NCBI RefSeq assembly: GCF_000350225.1 | Contig: NW_005179082.1 | Coordinates: 1 to 64,000, forward strand | From: Chondrus crispus | Lineage: Eukaryota > Rhodophyta > Florideophyceae > Gigartinales > Gigartinaceae | Direction: 5' to 3' | Length of the DNA stretch: 64,000 nucleotides | Shown: in pieces, positions 1 through 10,431 of the stretch | Layout: each line of letters begins with the position of its first letter | How positions within the stretch are numbered: position 1 is the stretch's first letter | Made by a program: the position numbers and the translations under genes | The notes under the pieces: generated by a model | What the model saw: the letters and a program-made list of their open reading frames with translations, nothing else | Told to the model about the DNA's origin: nothing | The model's database searches: none

Positions 1-1911
1 CTAAAGCTCGCCGCGAAAGAAGCGCGGCGAGACGCGAATCAGGCCCTGGAAACGCTGGCCAAGACAAGGGACAGCATCGACGACCGGTTCTACCGCGCTT
101 CCCGGCTACTCAAGGACCTTGAGCAAGCTGCGGGCCGGGCCGAACCAAGTTTGGACGCGGGATCGCTCTCCGACGGAGAAGAAATCGACGGTCCAACGAA
201 GAAGGACAAGTCAGTCCGGACCCGGGATTCCAAGTGGAAGAACCACAAGTCGGGCAAAGGCTGGAAGAAAAAGAAATGTCACTGTAGTGACAACCGCGAA
301 AATTGCGACTCAAATTCGGAGTCGAACGTTTCAGAAGAAAATGGTGACGACGGCTCGTCGAACCATTCAAGAAATTCCGACCGAAGATCGACAGACGGAA
401 ATGGAATTTTGTCAAATAAGAAGAGCTCCAGAAGAGGCGGAGTCACTTCGTCCGCCTCGCGGAGAGACAAGGAAGCGGAGCCAGAAGACATCGCAACGCG
501 GCGCGGACCGCGATGGGAGGAGTTGGAGGAATTAAATCCGACCAACCACCTCTTCAAGAAGTTGCTTTCGTACAGGACGTACCGCCTTCGGAACCCGCAG
601 ACACGTTTGTCGGGCAAGCGGCGGACCGCCGTGCGAAAGATCAGAAGATACATACCACCTAAGGTGAAGAGAGACAATACGTTCACAGGCGACGATGGCG
701 TATTGGTTCTAGATTTTTTAGCTAAGATAGTCCAGGAATTCGACACCCAGGAGATGAACGAAGGCCAAGCGATCGGCTTGCTACCGGAGTTCCTCAGCGG
801 AATCCCCTTGAGACAGTACACTTCGGTGTCACAAACGGCGGGGTCCCACCATGGGAAAATATCCGTCTGGCCGGAGGCCGTACAGTGGCTATTGCGAAGC
901 TTCGTCACCGACGAGGCAATTCGCCAAGCCGTACTCGCTTTACGGGAAGTACAGCAGCTATCGTCTGAAGACGAGATGGAATTTTATATCCGTCTGACGG
1001 ACGCGAGCAATCGATTTGGAAACCTAGATTCGATGGAAGAACAGATGACAATGTTTATTGAAGGACTCGATTCGAGTATCAAGCCGATGGTATCTCAATA
1101 CCGACAAGACAATCGGGACGTTTCGTTTTTGAGACTAGTTAATTACGCGAAGGCGCATGGCTCGGCGAGCCGCGCCAAGGAGAGGAAGACTAGGAGAGTC
1201 ACCATCCAAGCGCCAGCGACGCTAAGGATGGGGGGGAAGCAGAAGCCTCCGCACCCCACGCGCAAAACCCGCGGCGCGGTCCACTTGGCCGATTCACTTT
1301 CTGCGTCCAGAGGACCTAGTACTGTTGATCAGGAAGAAAATGGATACGCAGGAGCGCTGGTTGCCGAGGGCAATTTTTATGACCCCTCCGAGGGGTATGG
1401 AGACGAGGATCACGGGGCTAGTGGGATGTCCACGCTACGGACGCCCACGTATACGAAGAGCTCGTATATTGAGGCCGCGGAACCCGTATTGGCGTTTCGA
1501 GGGCGCGGACACACGCCCGCGTCAAGAATTCCGATGGAAGACAAGAGTACGGCCTTCAGAAGACCGGGCTGGACGGGCCGGCCGACGGCCCGAGGACCGC
1601 CAAGGTCGCCGTACTCTCAGAAGAAGCATGGCCTCGTATGCTACCATTGCTACGAGAAGGGCCACGGAGCGCCTACGTGTTTGCTCTCGTTCCGAGAGAT
1701 GCACCGAGTTCTGAAGAACTATGAGATGCTCTCCCCGATGGAGAGGTTGGGAATTCCGTCGACAAGTTACCTGAAGGTAAAACAATGGTTCGAATCGCAG
1801 GCGGCGAGCACACCGAGTGCCTCTGCCGAAGGTTCGAACCAGAAATCAGGAAGGCCGGTCGCGGGGCCGTCGTCGGACTGGAGAAGAAACCCGCAGCGAC
1901 AGGAAAACTAA
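1..1911 (+). CDS. gag: Element A1 Gag, 5'-truncated
   Basis: This is the capsid/nucleocapsid polyprotein of the retrotransposon, expected to assemble cytoplasmic particles that package its RNA. The frame is open from base 1, so the start lies upstream; compared with A3 about 140 N-terminal residues, including a coiled coil, are missing. What remains is a Lys/Ser/Glu-rich charged linker, the conserved capsid-like domain (about 580-1150) and a CCHC zinc knuckle CX2CX4HX4C beginning at Cys codon 1639. The frame ends TAA at 1909-1911. Pol overlaps in the -1 frame from about 1785, and the heptamer GGAAAAC stands immediately before the stop, as in the A' and A3 copies. No internal stop or frameshift is visible, so this gag is intact within the window. 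Confidence 0.88.
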   Translation, partial: LKLAAKEARRDANQALETLAKTRDSIDDRFYRASRLLKDLEQAAGRAEPSLDAGSLSDGEEIDGPTKKDKSVRTRDSKWKNHKSGKGWKKKKCHCSDNRENCDSNSESNVSEENGDDGSSNHSRNSDRRSTDGNGILSNKKSSRRGGVTSSASRRDKEAEPEDIATRRGPRWEELEELNPTNHLFKKLLSYRTYRLRNPQTRLSGKRRTAVRKIRRYIPPKVKRDNTFTGDDGVLVLDFLAKIVQEFDTQEMNEGQAIGLLPEFLSGIPLRQYTSVSQTAGSHHGKISVWPEAVQWLLRSFVTDEAIRQAVLALREVQQLSSEDEMEFYIRLTDASNRFGNLDSMEEQMTMFIEGLDSSIKPMVSQYRQDNRDVSFLRLVNYAKAHGSASRAKERKTRRVTIQAPATLRMGGKQKPPHPTRKTRGAVHLADSLSASRGPSTVDQEENGYAGALVAEGNFYDPSEGYGDEDHGASGMSTLRTPTYTKSSYIEAAEPVLAFRGRGHTPASRIPMEDKSTAFRRPGWTGRPTARGPPRSPYSQKKHGLVCYHCYEKGHGAPTCLLSFREMHRVLKNYEMLSPMERLGIPSTSYLKVKQWFESQAASTPSASAEGSNQKSGRPVAGPSSDWRRNPQRQEN

Positions 1912-4900
1912 GGGGGGGAATCTCAAAAAATTCGAAAGGAGAGACAGGTGTCCGGCGAACCGTGTCCGGGACCCAGTTCCGTTCCCCGCTTTTAGCGAAG
2001 GAGGCAGTCGACGACGACGAGACAGTTGGAATCATCGATAACTCGAAGGGACCCATTGGGGTCAAGAAGATTCTGCGAAGAGGCAAGGACGATCCGCTGG
2101 AGCAAGTCCGACGCCCCTGGTACAGGGTCAAGCGCGGGGAATGTCCGGAGAAGATTTTAGTCCTTGCGAGGAAAAACTACAAAGTCTTCGCGGACATTAG
2201 ACCGACTGTCGGATTGATGAGCCGTGTACTGTCCGTGTTGGACACCGGCGCGGGACCTAATCTCATCCGGAGATCCGAGCTTCCCGCAGGAATGGAAACT
2301 CTTGTGTCCTTCGGACCGACCCAAGACATCGGCGATGCGAACAACAGGCCACTCCGAACTCTAGGTACACTCAGAATGCCTGTGAGACTTGGACGTTTCG
2401 TGGCTTCAGTCGAATTTATAGTATGTGAGAAACTCGCAGTCCCCTTAATTTTAGGAGCGGACTATTGCGATAGGTTCGTGGAGGCTATTTACCCACGAAA
2501 GAGGACAGTTGAGTTGGCGGATTTCTCGGAGGTTCCGATCGTAAGGCGATTCTCGGCGAGAAAATTGAAGAAGCATTTGGTCCCTGGAGAGGGCGAGACC
2601 GATACACAAGGGGAGCGAGTTTCCCCTAGGGTGAAGGTGGCAAGAGCCACGACCATTGAGCCAGGGACGCAACACGTAGTCGAATGCCCCTCGAAGAGGA
2701 CTGGGTTGGTCGTCGTTCAACCCTACGCACCCCTGTACGACAAGCACAGACTGGTAAGCACCAACGGTGTAGTTCAAGTTGAGCCTGACAAACCTTTTAG
2801 ATTGCTTGTAGCGAATTTTAGGAAGTACCCTGTCAGGGTTCAAAAAAGCCAAGTGGTGGCGGAACTACTACCGCACCCGAGGGCCGTCTTCAAGAGCAAT
2901 ACCACCATTGGTGAGGTACTTGGAACTCAAGAAAGGGATGAGGAAAAATTTAGTAATTCTACCCCGCCGCCTACGAGCGAGAGAAGATGCGAACCGTCGG
3001 AACAAGATCGCGAGGACCAGCAAGGAGAACGGGAGGAAGGGCTCTCCGCGACGGCAAATACGAAGCCGGAGCGACGGATTGAGCCTCCCCCGCCCGACGT
3101 GGAGGAGCTCGACCTGAGCCACGTGCCGGACCGGCTGCGGGAAAGATTCCGTCGGATGTTGAAAAAATATTCCCGCATGTGGGATGGGACCCTTGGTGAG
3201 ATCAACACCACGGTCCACCGGATTGAATTGACCCCAGATACAAGGCCAATTGCACAAGCTCCCTACCGAGCCGGTCCAAAGGCTCGGGAGGTCGAGGACG
3301 CAGAAGTTCAGAAGATGTTAGAAGCAGGAGTCATTGAGCCGGCGCAGTCAGAATGGGCATCGCCCGTTTTATTAGTGCCCAAGCCGGACGGATTGATGCG
3401 CTTTTGCGTAGACTACCGCCGGTTAAACGCGGTAACGGTGAAGGACACGTACCCTTTGCCGCGCATGGATGAGTGTTTAGACTCGTTGGGAGACACTAAG
3501 GTCTTTCCGCGTTGGACGCTATTTCAGGGTATTGGCAGATGCCCATTCCGGAAGCGGACCGCGACAAGACAGCTTTCTCGTGTCACTCAGGTCTTTACCG
3601 TTTTTCAAGAATGCCCTTCGGGCTTACCAACACGCCAGCGACGTTTCAGAGAGCCATGGATATCCTGCTCTCTCCGTTCCGGTGGAAATGCTGTCTGGTA
3701 TATCTAGATGATATCATCATCTTCAGCAAATCCTGGGAAGAGCACATCGTCCACGTTGACGAAATACTGTCTGTATTGGAAAAGGCAGGTGTGAAGCTCA
3801 AGCTTCGCAAGTGCGAATTTTTCGTCGAAAAGATCAAGTACCTGGGCCACGTCGTTCGGCCAGGTACATTGGAAGTTGACGCCGCGCAAAACGCCGCATT
3901 GGAACAAGTGAGGTACCCTCAAACGCAGACCCAACTCAGGAGCTTCTTGGGACTTTGTAATGTCTACCGCAGATTCGTTCCGCATTATGCGAAAATTGCG
4001 CATCCGCTCAATCAACTATTGAAGAAGGGACAACCGGTCCAGTTGATAGGATTCGACGAACCATGCCAAAAACCTTTTCATAAGCTCAAAGGCGCTATCT
4101 TGGCGCCACCGGTGTTGGCGCTGCCGAAGAAGGACCTACCATACTCAGTAGACACCGATGCAAGCGACTATCAAATCGGCGCTGCATTGTTTCAAACGCA
4201 TCCGGATACGCGACGTAAACCCATCGGGTTCTTTTCAAGAACGTTAGCCGCAGCCGAGAGAAACTATTCTGTATCAGAAAAAGAATGTCTAGCGGTAATC
4301 TGGGCCGTACAGACTTTAAGACCATATCTATATGGCGAGCACTTCATTGTGCATACCGACCATGCCTCATTGAGGTGGTTGATGAACGTAACCGACCCCA
4401 GCGGGAGATTAATCCGATGGAGGCTCCGCCTCTCGGATTTTGATTTCGAAATCAAGTACAAGAAGGGCAAGGCTAACAGCCAAGCTGATGCTCTGTCAAG
4501 ACTACGGACCGCTGGAGAAACCGTCGACGAAATCGACGACGAAATCCCATGCTTTATGGCCGAACCGGCCGAGAGTACAGTGGAGGAAGAGGACAGTTTT
4601 GACGGGTTAGACGACGTCCTCCCTCTTGAGAGGGGGACCGCCCCTGATCGCCTCGATCAATTCCAAGCTGTCACTCCGGAGAAGCTCATTCGCGAGCAAG
4701 CCGTCGACCCCTTCTGCAACCGCATCAAGGAAGAAATGGACGCCAGAAAGGTGAGAACATTCAGCATGGAGACCGAGGAACTCGAAGGAACTCTATGCCG
4801 TACCGCGGCGGAGTTTGTACGAGTGGTGATACCACAATCGTTAAGGGACCGCGTCCTAGGGTTGAGCCACTACGCAAAATTGGCAGGCCACCCGGGAGGC

Positions 4901-5168
4901 AGGAAAATTTACAAGACATTGAGAAGATATTTTAATTGGCCTACGATGGCCCTAGACTGCTATGCAGTCGCGAAGAATTGGGCCGCATGTGCGCGGGAAA
5001 GGGTGAAGTTAAGAAGAAACACGAAGGAAATGAAGCTGTTCACGCCCAAAGCTCCGCTGGAGTTTGTCGCCATCGACATTCTCGGCGAGCTTATTACAAC
5101 TAAACGAGGAAATCGGTATATTCTCGTGATCAGCGATTGATACTCGAAACTGGTACGAACCGTACCGT
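1785..5168 (+). pseudogene. pol: Element A1 Pol, N-terminal part (protease, RT, RNase H, start of integrase)
   Basis: This is the polyprotein that processes Gag, reverse-transcribes the RNA and integrates the cDNA. In order: aspartic protease with active-site DTGAGPNL at 2241-2264; RT from about 3100, with the YLDD catalytic motif at 3701-3712; RNase H with DTDAS near 4153; and an integrase zinc finger with His at 4868 and 4889. Two lesions are visible. A 1-nt deletion near 3505 (compared with A') shifts the frame, so the reading moves from frame 1785-3707 to frame 3512-5140. A TGA at 5138-5140 stands where A' has CGA. The gene is then cut at 5168 by A' and resumes at 35559. There is no convincing ATG; -1 frameshifting from gag is the likely route of translation. 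Confidence 0.9.
5164..5168. repeat. Target-site duplication of A' (left copy)
   Basis: ACCGT precedes the first base of the LTR and is repeated at 35559-35563 after the last LTR base. Removing everything between them leaving one copy restores the integrase sequence seen in A' itself near 27128. Five bases is usual for Ty3/gypsy integrases. Confidence 0.92.
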
Positions 5169-6220
5169 TGTAGTGCAATACGCACCTGGAAAGGGGGGTG
5201 AAAACAAAGGAAAACATTTGGATACGAAAAGTAGTCCGGGTTTGGGGGACACACGTGTGAATAATTGCACAGTTTTAATTTTTAATTATTTTATTTTATT
5301 TAGTTAATTAGTTGGCATTAATTTTGCTGACACTAGATTAGATCTAGAATCTAGAGCCGGGAGCTACTGTACTCGCCCCGGCGGGGCTCTATATAACTTA
5401 GCCCCTTTGACCGAACAAGTCAATAAACCAACCCGAGTTGCCGGAGTTGAATGTCGCCTTGGTGGAAGTCCGTCTCTACCAAGACGCTCCCTTTTACCTA
5501 AGCCTACGGCATCCTCTATCGCTCGGGGTCCCTTTTCTCTTTCCTTTGTTTCCCTATCCTTTTCTATCTCTAATTCTACCTATTTTTCCCTTATCTTGTG
5601 TTGGTGCCATCGGCTTCGGTTGCGACCGAACCGGTGTAGGTGTTTCGAGCCATCGGGCGACACAGTTGACGTAGCGCTGCTACTGTGACCCATTTTCCGA
5701 CCGAGACCGTTGCAACGACGTCTCCATCGAAGGGCTCCGTCGTATTACGAGCCAGTGTTGGTACCATCGGTGTCGGTTGCGACCGAACCGGTGTAGGTGT
5801 TTCGAGCCATCGGGCGGCACGGTTGACGTAGCGCTGCTACTTTCATTTCATCCCGTCGGGCTGCGTTGCGACGCCCTTGTCGAATGCCTTGTCGCGTTAC
5901 AAGGTGTCGAAGAAGCTTAACGAGCATTGGCCTTACATCCCAGTGGAACCGGGGTACCTACGTACGCGCCCCACTCCACACTCGTCGAGCAGATCTCTTC
6001 GCAAGTCTCTACCACACCGATCCCGGGCCGGGCTATTTCTCTGTGCTCCCCCCCCATCAGGGATTCGAGCTACTACGAGTCGCAAGCTCGTTTAAACGGA
6101 GAAGGGAGAGTCGGACACTCCGTAGCGCTGTGCCATCGGCAGTTCTTCTTTTTGTTGCTGTTGTTGTTTTTGCTGGACCATCGGACCGCGGTCTCTGCCC
6201 GACAGGCGCATTGCACTACA
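5169..6220 (+). repeat. 5' LTR of element A' (family A LTR, 1052 bp)
   Basis: The LTR begins TGTAGTGCAAT and ends ATTGCACTACA, which are perfect 11-bp inverted ends with the canonical TG...CA. A TATA box (5390-5396) and an AATAAA signal (5422-5427) lie mid-LTR. An internal direct duplication of about 165 bp (about 5594-5680 and 5756-5840) includes the near-palindrome GTAGCGCTGCTAC. Small open frames inside this LTR are not supported as genes. Confidence 0.93.
5390..5396 (+). promoter_or_regulatory. LTR TATA box of A'
   Basis: TATATAA lies about 220 bp into the LTR. It is followed 26 bp later by AATAAA (5422-5427), so promoter and polyadenylation signals are close together. The other family-A LTRs have TATATA at the same place (34426, 42812, 54132, 59978). 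Confidence 0.65.
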
Positions 6221-6224
6221 AAAT

Positions 6225-6242
6225 TGGTCTCTCGACCTAGAA
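6225..6242 (+). other. Primer-binding site of A'
   Basis: TGGTCTCTCGACCTAGAA begins four bases after the LTR. Its complement reads as a tRNA 3' end: a T-stem strand CTAGG, seven acceptor bases, A73 and CCA. It differs at one base from the B site. The acceptor sequence fits tRNA-Tyr (C1:G72, A73). Confidence 0.75.
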
Positions 6243-6390
6243 TTTTTGGTGTACAGGAAACCTGATCAAGACTTTTTCCTACGACAAACCCGACCTGGAG
6301 ACACACTACAAAAGTGGTCTAGGTAACGGACTCTTTTTTTATTATTTTTGTTTGTAAGTTTTCTGCTGCGTAGGTCCGCTCGTACGAGCG

Positions 6391-7434
6391 ATGTCAACAA
6401 GCGCACCCGGGGACGTCGGTCCCGGGGCGAGCAGAGCCGGATCGGCACGAGCGTCGAGGATCCCGAGGGGTCCTCGCCCCCGGAGCCAGGCCAATACGGC
6501 CACGGACCCCGGAGATCAAGAATCCCCTACGGGGATAGCCGCCGACAAGACTGACCTCGACGAGAAGTTGGAGAAGCTGAGCAGCGAAATTCGCGAAGAA
6601 GCGAAGAAAAATCTCGAGGCTGAATTAGCCCTCGTCCGGAAGCAACTGGAGTTGCAAGCATCCGAGTTCCACACCGTTTTGGGAGAGCTGTCGGCTCGAG
6701 TGGATCTCGTCGAGAAGGAGCGAGGTGAGGCGACCGACGGTCTGGAGCCGGAGGTCCTAGCCTCGTTGAAAATTTCGGTCAAGGACGCGAGGCGCGACGC
6801 GAATCAAGCCTTGGAGTCCTTAGGAAAATTCAGAGCAAGCATCGATGACCGATTCGATCGCGCTGCGCAACGTCTCCAGGACCTTGAGCAGGCCGCGGAT
6901 CAAGCTCCGCAAGGATCGGACGACGAGCCGCTCCCTTCGGGTAGAGAGGGCGACCGTCGGTCGAAGAAGGACAAGCCCGCTCGGCAGCGGAGTTCCAAGT
7001 CGAAGCCCTCGAAGAAGGACAATCAACGTACAAGCAAGGGTCACTGTAGTGACGATCCGGATAACCGCGACTCACAGTCGGAGTCGCTTGGTCCCTCCGA
7101 AGATGGTAACGGCGGTTCGTCGAACCATTCGGGCGATTCCGAACGCCGTTCAGAAGATGGAAACGGAATTTCGTCAAGCAAGAAAATTTCCTCCAGACGA
7201 GGCGGAGTCACTTCGTCCGCCTCGCGGAGAGACAAGGACGCAGAGCCCGAAGATGTCGCAACGCCGCGCGGGCCGCGATGGGAGGAGTTGGAGGAGCTGA
7301 ATCCGACCAACTACCTCTTCAAGAAATTACTTTCGTACCGAACGTACCGCTTGCGAAACCTGCAGACATATTTGTCAAGTTCCCGGCGGACCGCCGTGCG
7401 AAAAATTAGGAGAGATATTCCGCCTAAGGTGAAG
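6391..7434 (+). pseudogene. gag: Element A' Gag, N-terminal part, interrupted by B
   Basis: This is the first part of the A' Gag polyprotein. The ATG at 6391 gives an N-terminus nearly identical to A3 Gag (61031). It has a low-complexity basic head, then a long Glu/Lys/Leu-rich coiled coil (about residues 50-110), then the charged Ser/Lys linker and the start of the capsid domain. Element B is inserted after GTGAAG at 7434 and the frame resumes at 22608. The conceptual frame that continues a few codons into the B LTR, to 7464, is not biological. Only the interruption is evident in this half; the second half has a separate frameshift. Confidence 0.88.
7429..7434. repeat. Target-site duplication of B (left copy)
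   Basis: GTGAAG is repeated at 22608-22613. The uninterrupted A3 gag has a single copy at about 62069-62074. Six bases is one more than for A'; if the LTR began one base earlier, both flanks would give a 5-bp duplication, so the exact length is ambiguous. Confidence 0.88.
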
Positions 7435-8044
7435 TGTAGTATAACCCCCCCTGGGGCTTTTTAGATTAGATCAACAACGGATCCAATACTGTAGAGCCTC
7501 GGGCTCTACAGTACTACCGCGCGTGGCCACGTGTACCCCTCGGGTACAGGCCGCACGCGCATACACGTGTACTGTCAGCCACGATGGCTCACAGTATTAC
7601 AGTACGGTCCGATCGGTACTGTAGTGTTATAGATTGTTTTGTATATTAAATATGGAGCGGACCGGCGGCAGTGGAGGAGGACAAGCACGGACTTGTCACC
7701 CACCGACCGTCAAGGTCCGACTTCCCGCTTATTTCTAAGGTAACGCTCGCTAATTACCTTAGAAGCGGCACCGAGCGCGGGTTGAGGACGCGCGCGGTAC
7801 GCCCACGAGCCGGCTCCGCCTCCACCCGTCGGTACTGGATCGTTACCCAGTACCGCGCCGGGGCGTCGAGGCGTCGAACCGCTCGCGCGTACCGGCGTCC
7901 TCCCCGTTCCCGCTCTACCACGCTACCCGGGCCCGCTGCCCGGTGCCATTAGCTGGTGTCCCGCTTCACCCCCGTCTTCCCGATCGACAAGGGTCTCGGT
8001 CGAACTGCGCATACACCCCTATCGCTGGGGGTGTTTATGCTACA
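7435..8044 (+). repeat. 5' LTR of element B (610 bp)
   Basis: The LTR begins TGTAGTATAAC and ends TATGCTACA. It holds a run of GTAC-rich hairpins (7487-7620), an AT-rich TATA-like stretch at 7642-7649, and a proline/arginine-codon-like GC-rich 3' half without credible genes. The partner LTR is at 21998-22607, and a diverged reverse-oriented relative (657 bp) is at 52401-53057. Confidence 0.95.
7487..7513 (+). other. Perfect hairpin in B LTR
   Basis: TACTGTAGAGCC (7487-7498), a 3-nt loop, then GGCTCTACAGTA (7502-7513). It is repeated in the 3' LTR at about 22050-22076. The B2 LTR keeps the fold at 52968-52994 with a changed base pair and a longer loop. Confidence 0.8.
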
Positions 8045-8045
8045 G

Positions 8046-8063
8046 TGGTCTCCCGACCTAGAA
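8046..8063 (+). other. Primer-binding site of B
   Basis: TGGTCTCCCGACCTAGAA starts two bases after the LTR. It is the cleanest of the three copies. Its complement has the layout of a tRNA 3' end with T-stem CTAGG, acceptor strand TCGGGAG, A73 and CCA, as expected for a C1:G72 tRNA such as tRNA-Tyr. Confidence 0.78.
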
Positions 8064-8124
8064 TACCCTGGAGTCCGATCTCCGAGAAGACTTCCGCTTC
8101 CCTCCGCGAACCGATGGCGTTAAG

Positions 8125-10431
8125 ATGAGCCAAGAGTTTGAGCCTTCGATCCGCTCCGAAGCGGCGGATCTGAGTCCGGCCGCTGTGCAGTCCCCATCCG
8201 CCCCGTCGGGCGACGGCGACGCAGGTCCTCGTGACCGCGAACCGTCGCTCGGATCCGCCGAGGAAAGAGCGGCGGCGATGTTCGAACGCATAGCCGAATA
8301 CATCGAGGAAGTCCGTACTTCCCTTCGGATCGATGTATCGGACCATGTATACACTCGATGTATGGCCGAACTCCGCTCCCTGCGTGAAGGGAGGTTCGAT
8401 AGAGTGACGCAGTCCTTAGAGAATCTCCGAGCACTGATCGACGAGTTACACTCGCGGATAGTGCTCGTCGAAGACTCCCGTTTCGCCTCGCCCGGACCGT
8501 CCGGGCAAGGTCGCCCTGAGAGGCCGACCTTGGTGAGACGACCCGAGGACCGAACCTCTCCGACCGCAGAGCAATTGGGTGCGTTCGCGCACCTCTCCGC
8601 TGAGCTCAACGCCACTCGTCGGCGTGCTCGTGACATGGAACGTACCATGGCCGAAGGCCTACCCGGTGCCCCCTCGAGAGGGCCCGGTGGTCCCGTATCT
8701 CTGAGCGCCGCCGCTCCCGAAGGTTGGCGTCCGACTGGTGCCGCTACCAGTCGGACTGCAGAAGGAAGCCGTCCTCCGATAGACGCGAACTTCGCGTCTG
8801 AGACCCAAGCCTTGCCGCCTATCGCCGGAAGTAGGCGGCAAGTGGACCGCGTATCGTACGCGGACGAACAGGACCGTGGAGGAGCCGCCCGCGGATCCGG
8901 AGAACCAGTGTTCTCCGTCGATCCCCGCTGGGGCGGCTACCGGCCGGCGAGTTACGCCGAGCATCCAGGTCCGGTAGACGTCCGCACGCTACCGGTTACC
9001 TCCTTCGGCACGCTGGGTCCCGCTGAACCCGGGCTCGAGCCGGTACATACGATGATCCAAAAGTTCAGCGCCGTTGCTGACTATCGTATGTACCGCTTGG
9101 ATAACACCTCGAGGCTCGTTACCTCGGGTGACGCGGGACGGATCGCGAAGTACGTCCAACGCTGTCGTGGGATCCGTCCCACGATGCGCAGCTTCGACGG
9201 TACCGACCCGATCCAGCTGCTGCCGTTCTTAAAGAATATCCGAATCACCTTCAACTCGCAACACCTGACCGAAGGTGTTGCGGTACGAGTCCTCGCGCAC
9301 TTCCTCGAGCGCGACGCGGAGCGCCTGTATACGAGTTATACGATGCGTGGCCTCCGCGCCGGCCAGCTCCACTACGACGTGAGCTGGCCGGGGCTCGTGA
9401 ATCAATTCTTGAAACGCTACCTCACGGACGACGTGTTAGGTGAAGCGTACGACGCTGTCGCTACGGCGCGACAGCAATCGCATGAGACGGAAAGCACGTT
9501 TGCTGACCGACTCGAGACTGCCGCGTTCCGATGCACGGCAGTCTTCACCGAACAGTCCCTCGCGCACTACTTCGTGCAAGGACTTGCACCGGCAACCCGT
9601 GCCGCAGTATCCGAGACGGTGCAAAGGCTGCCAGGCAGTCAGAAGACCGATCTTTTGACCATCCGCCGTATCGCCACGGCGGAAGGTACAACGTACCGCG
9701 CTCGGCGCGGTCTACCTCTGCCGGATCCGAAACCGGCAGGGAGGGCTGGCAGGACTACGAAGTCCGCCGCGACAAGTTCGCCCACCTCGACCCTCCATAT
9801 CGGGGAGGATGAGTGACAGGCCGACCCTGTCCTCATTACGCAAGGAGCAGGGCCCGTGGGGGCACGAACCCCCTCACCGATGTCGACCGGAACGACATCG
9901 AGTTACGGGACCGCATTCGCGGCCACTCCGAGAGTGGCAAGGGGCACGGACCCCCGCGTCGCCGAGCTCGATATCTCGAATCGAGATAAGGGAAGCGCCT
10001 CGCCCCGCGTGCCCCTCCTCACCGATGAGGAGGCGCGGCACGCGGCGACCTTCGCCTCAACGGACGGCAGCGCGTACGTGTGCTGGCTATGCCGTACGTA
10101 CGGGCATGCCATGTACGCGTGCCCGTTCCTGTCGCCGGAACAACGAATGTTCACGGCGTACAGGAACTACCGCTACCAGATGGAGACGCGCCCAGGGGCG
10201 CGTAATCTCCTCCGGCAAGCGGCGGGCGAGGGCCGTCCCCCGCGTCAAGGCTCCCGAACCGATCGGGTGGGGGCGCACGCTTCGCCCCCCGTGGAGACGG
10301 GTACCGTCGTAACGAAGTCGATCGTCGGGATCGACCCGCCTACCGCCAGGCGGACACAAGATACTCGCGCCAAGAGCAGAGAGGGGACCGAGACCGTTCT
10401 CGGTTACCCCAACAGGTACAAAATGCGATAA
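8125..10431 (+). CDS. gag: Element B Gag with one in-frame TGA
   Basis: This is the family-B Gag polyprotein. The ATG at 8125 lies 80 bp after the LTR. The first 563 codons give an acidic head, a Pro/Arg-rich linker and a capsid-like domain (about residues 305-510, motif SFDGTDPIQLLPFL) that resembles the A and C capsids in layout. A TGA at 9814-9816 interrupts the frame. The same frame then continues to a TAA at 10429-10431 and contains a CCHC zinc knuckle (CX2CX4HX4C, Cys codons 10081 and 10090). TGA may be a CGA-to-TGA mutation or a readthrough codon (context TGA CAG); a second family copy would decide. The gag stop overlaps an ATG (TAATG). Confidence 0.85.

Noticed and set aside
279..908. 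209-codon minus-strand frame inside A1 gag
   Set aside because: It is a shadow of gag; the same shadow recurs shortened in other copies and the sense frame has the known domains.
5407..6265. Several overlapping frames of 60-124 codons in the LTR at 5169-6220 (and repeats of them in the other LTRs)
   Set aside because: They lie inside LTRs, change with LTR indels and duplications, and have no motif. They are by-products of GC-rich repeats.
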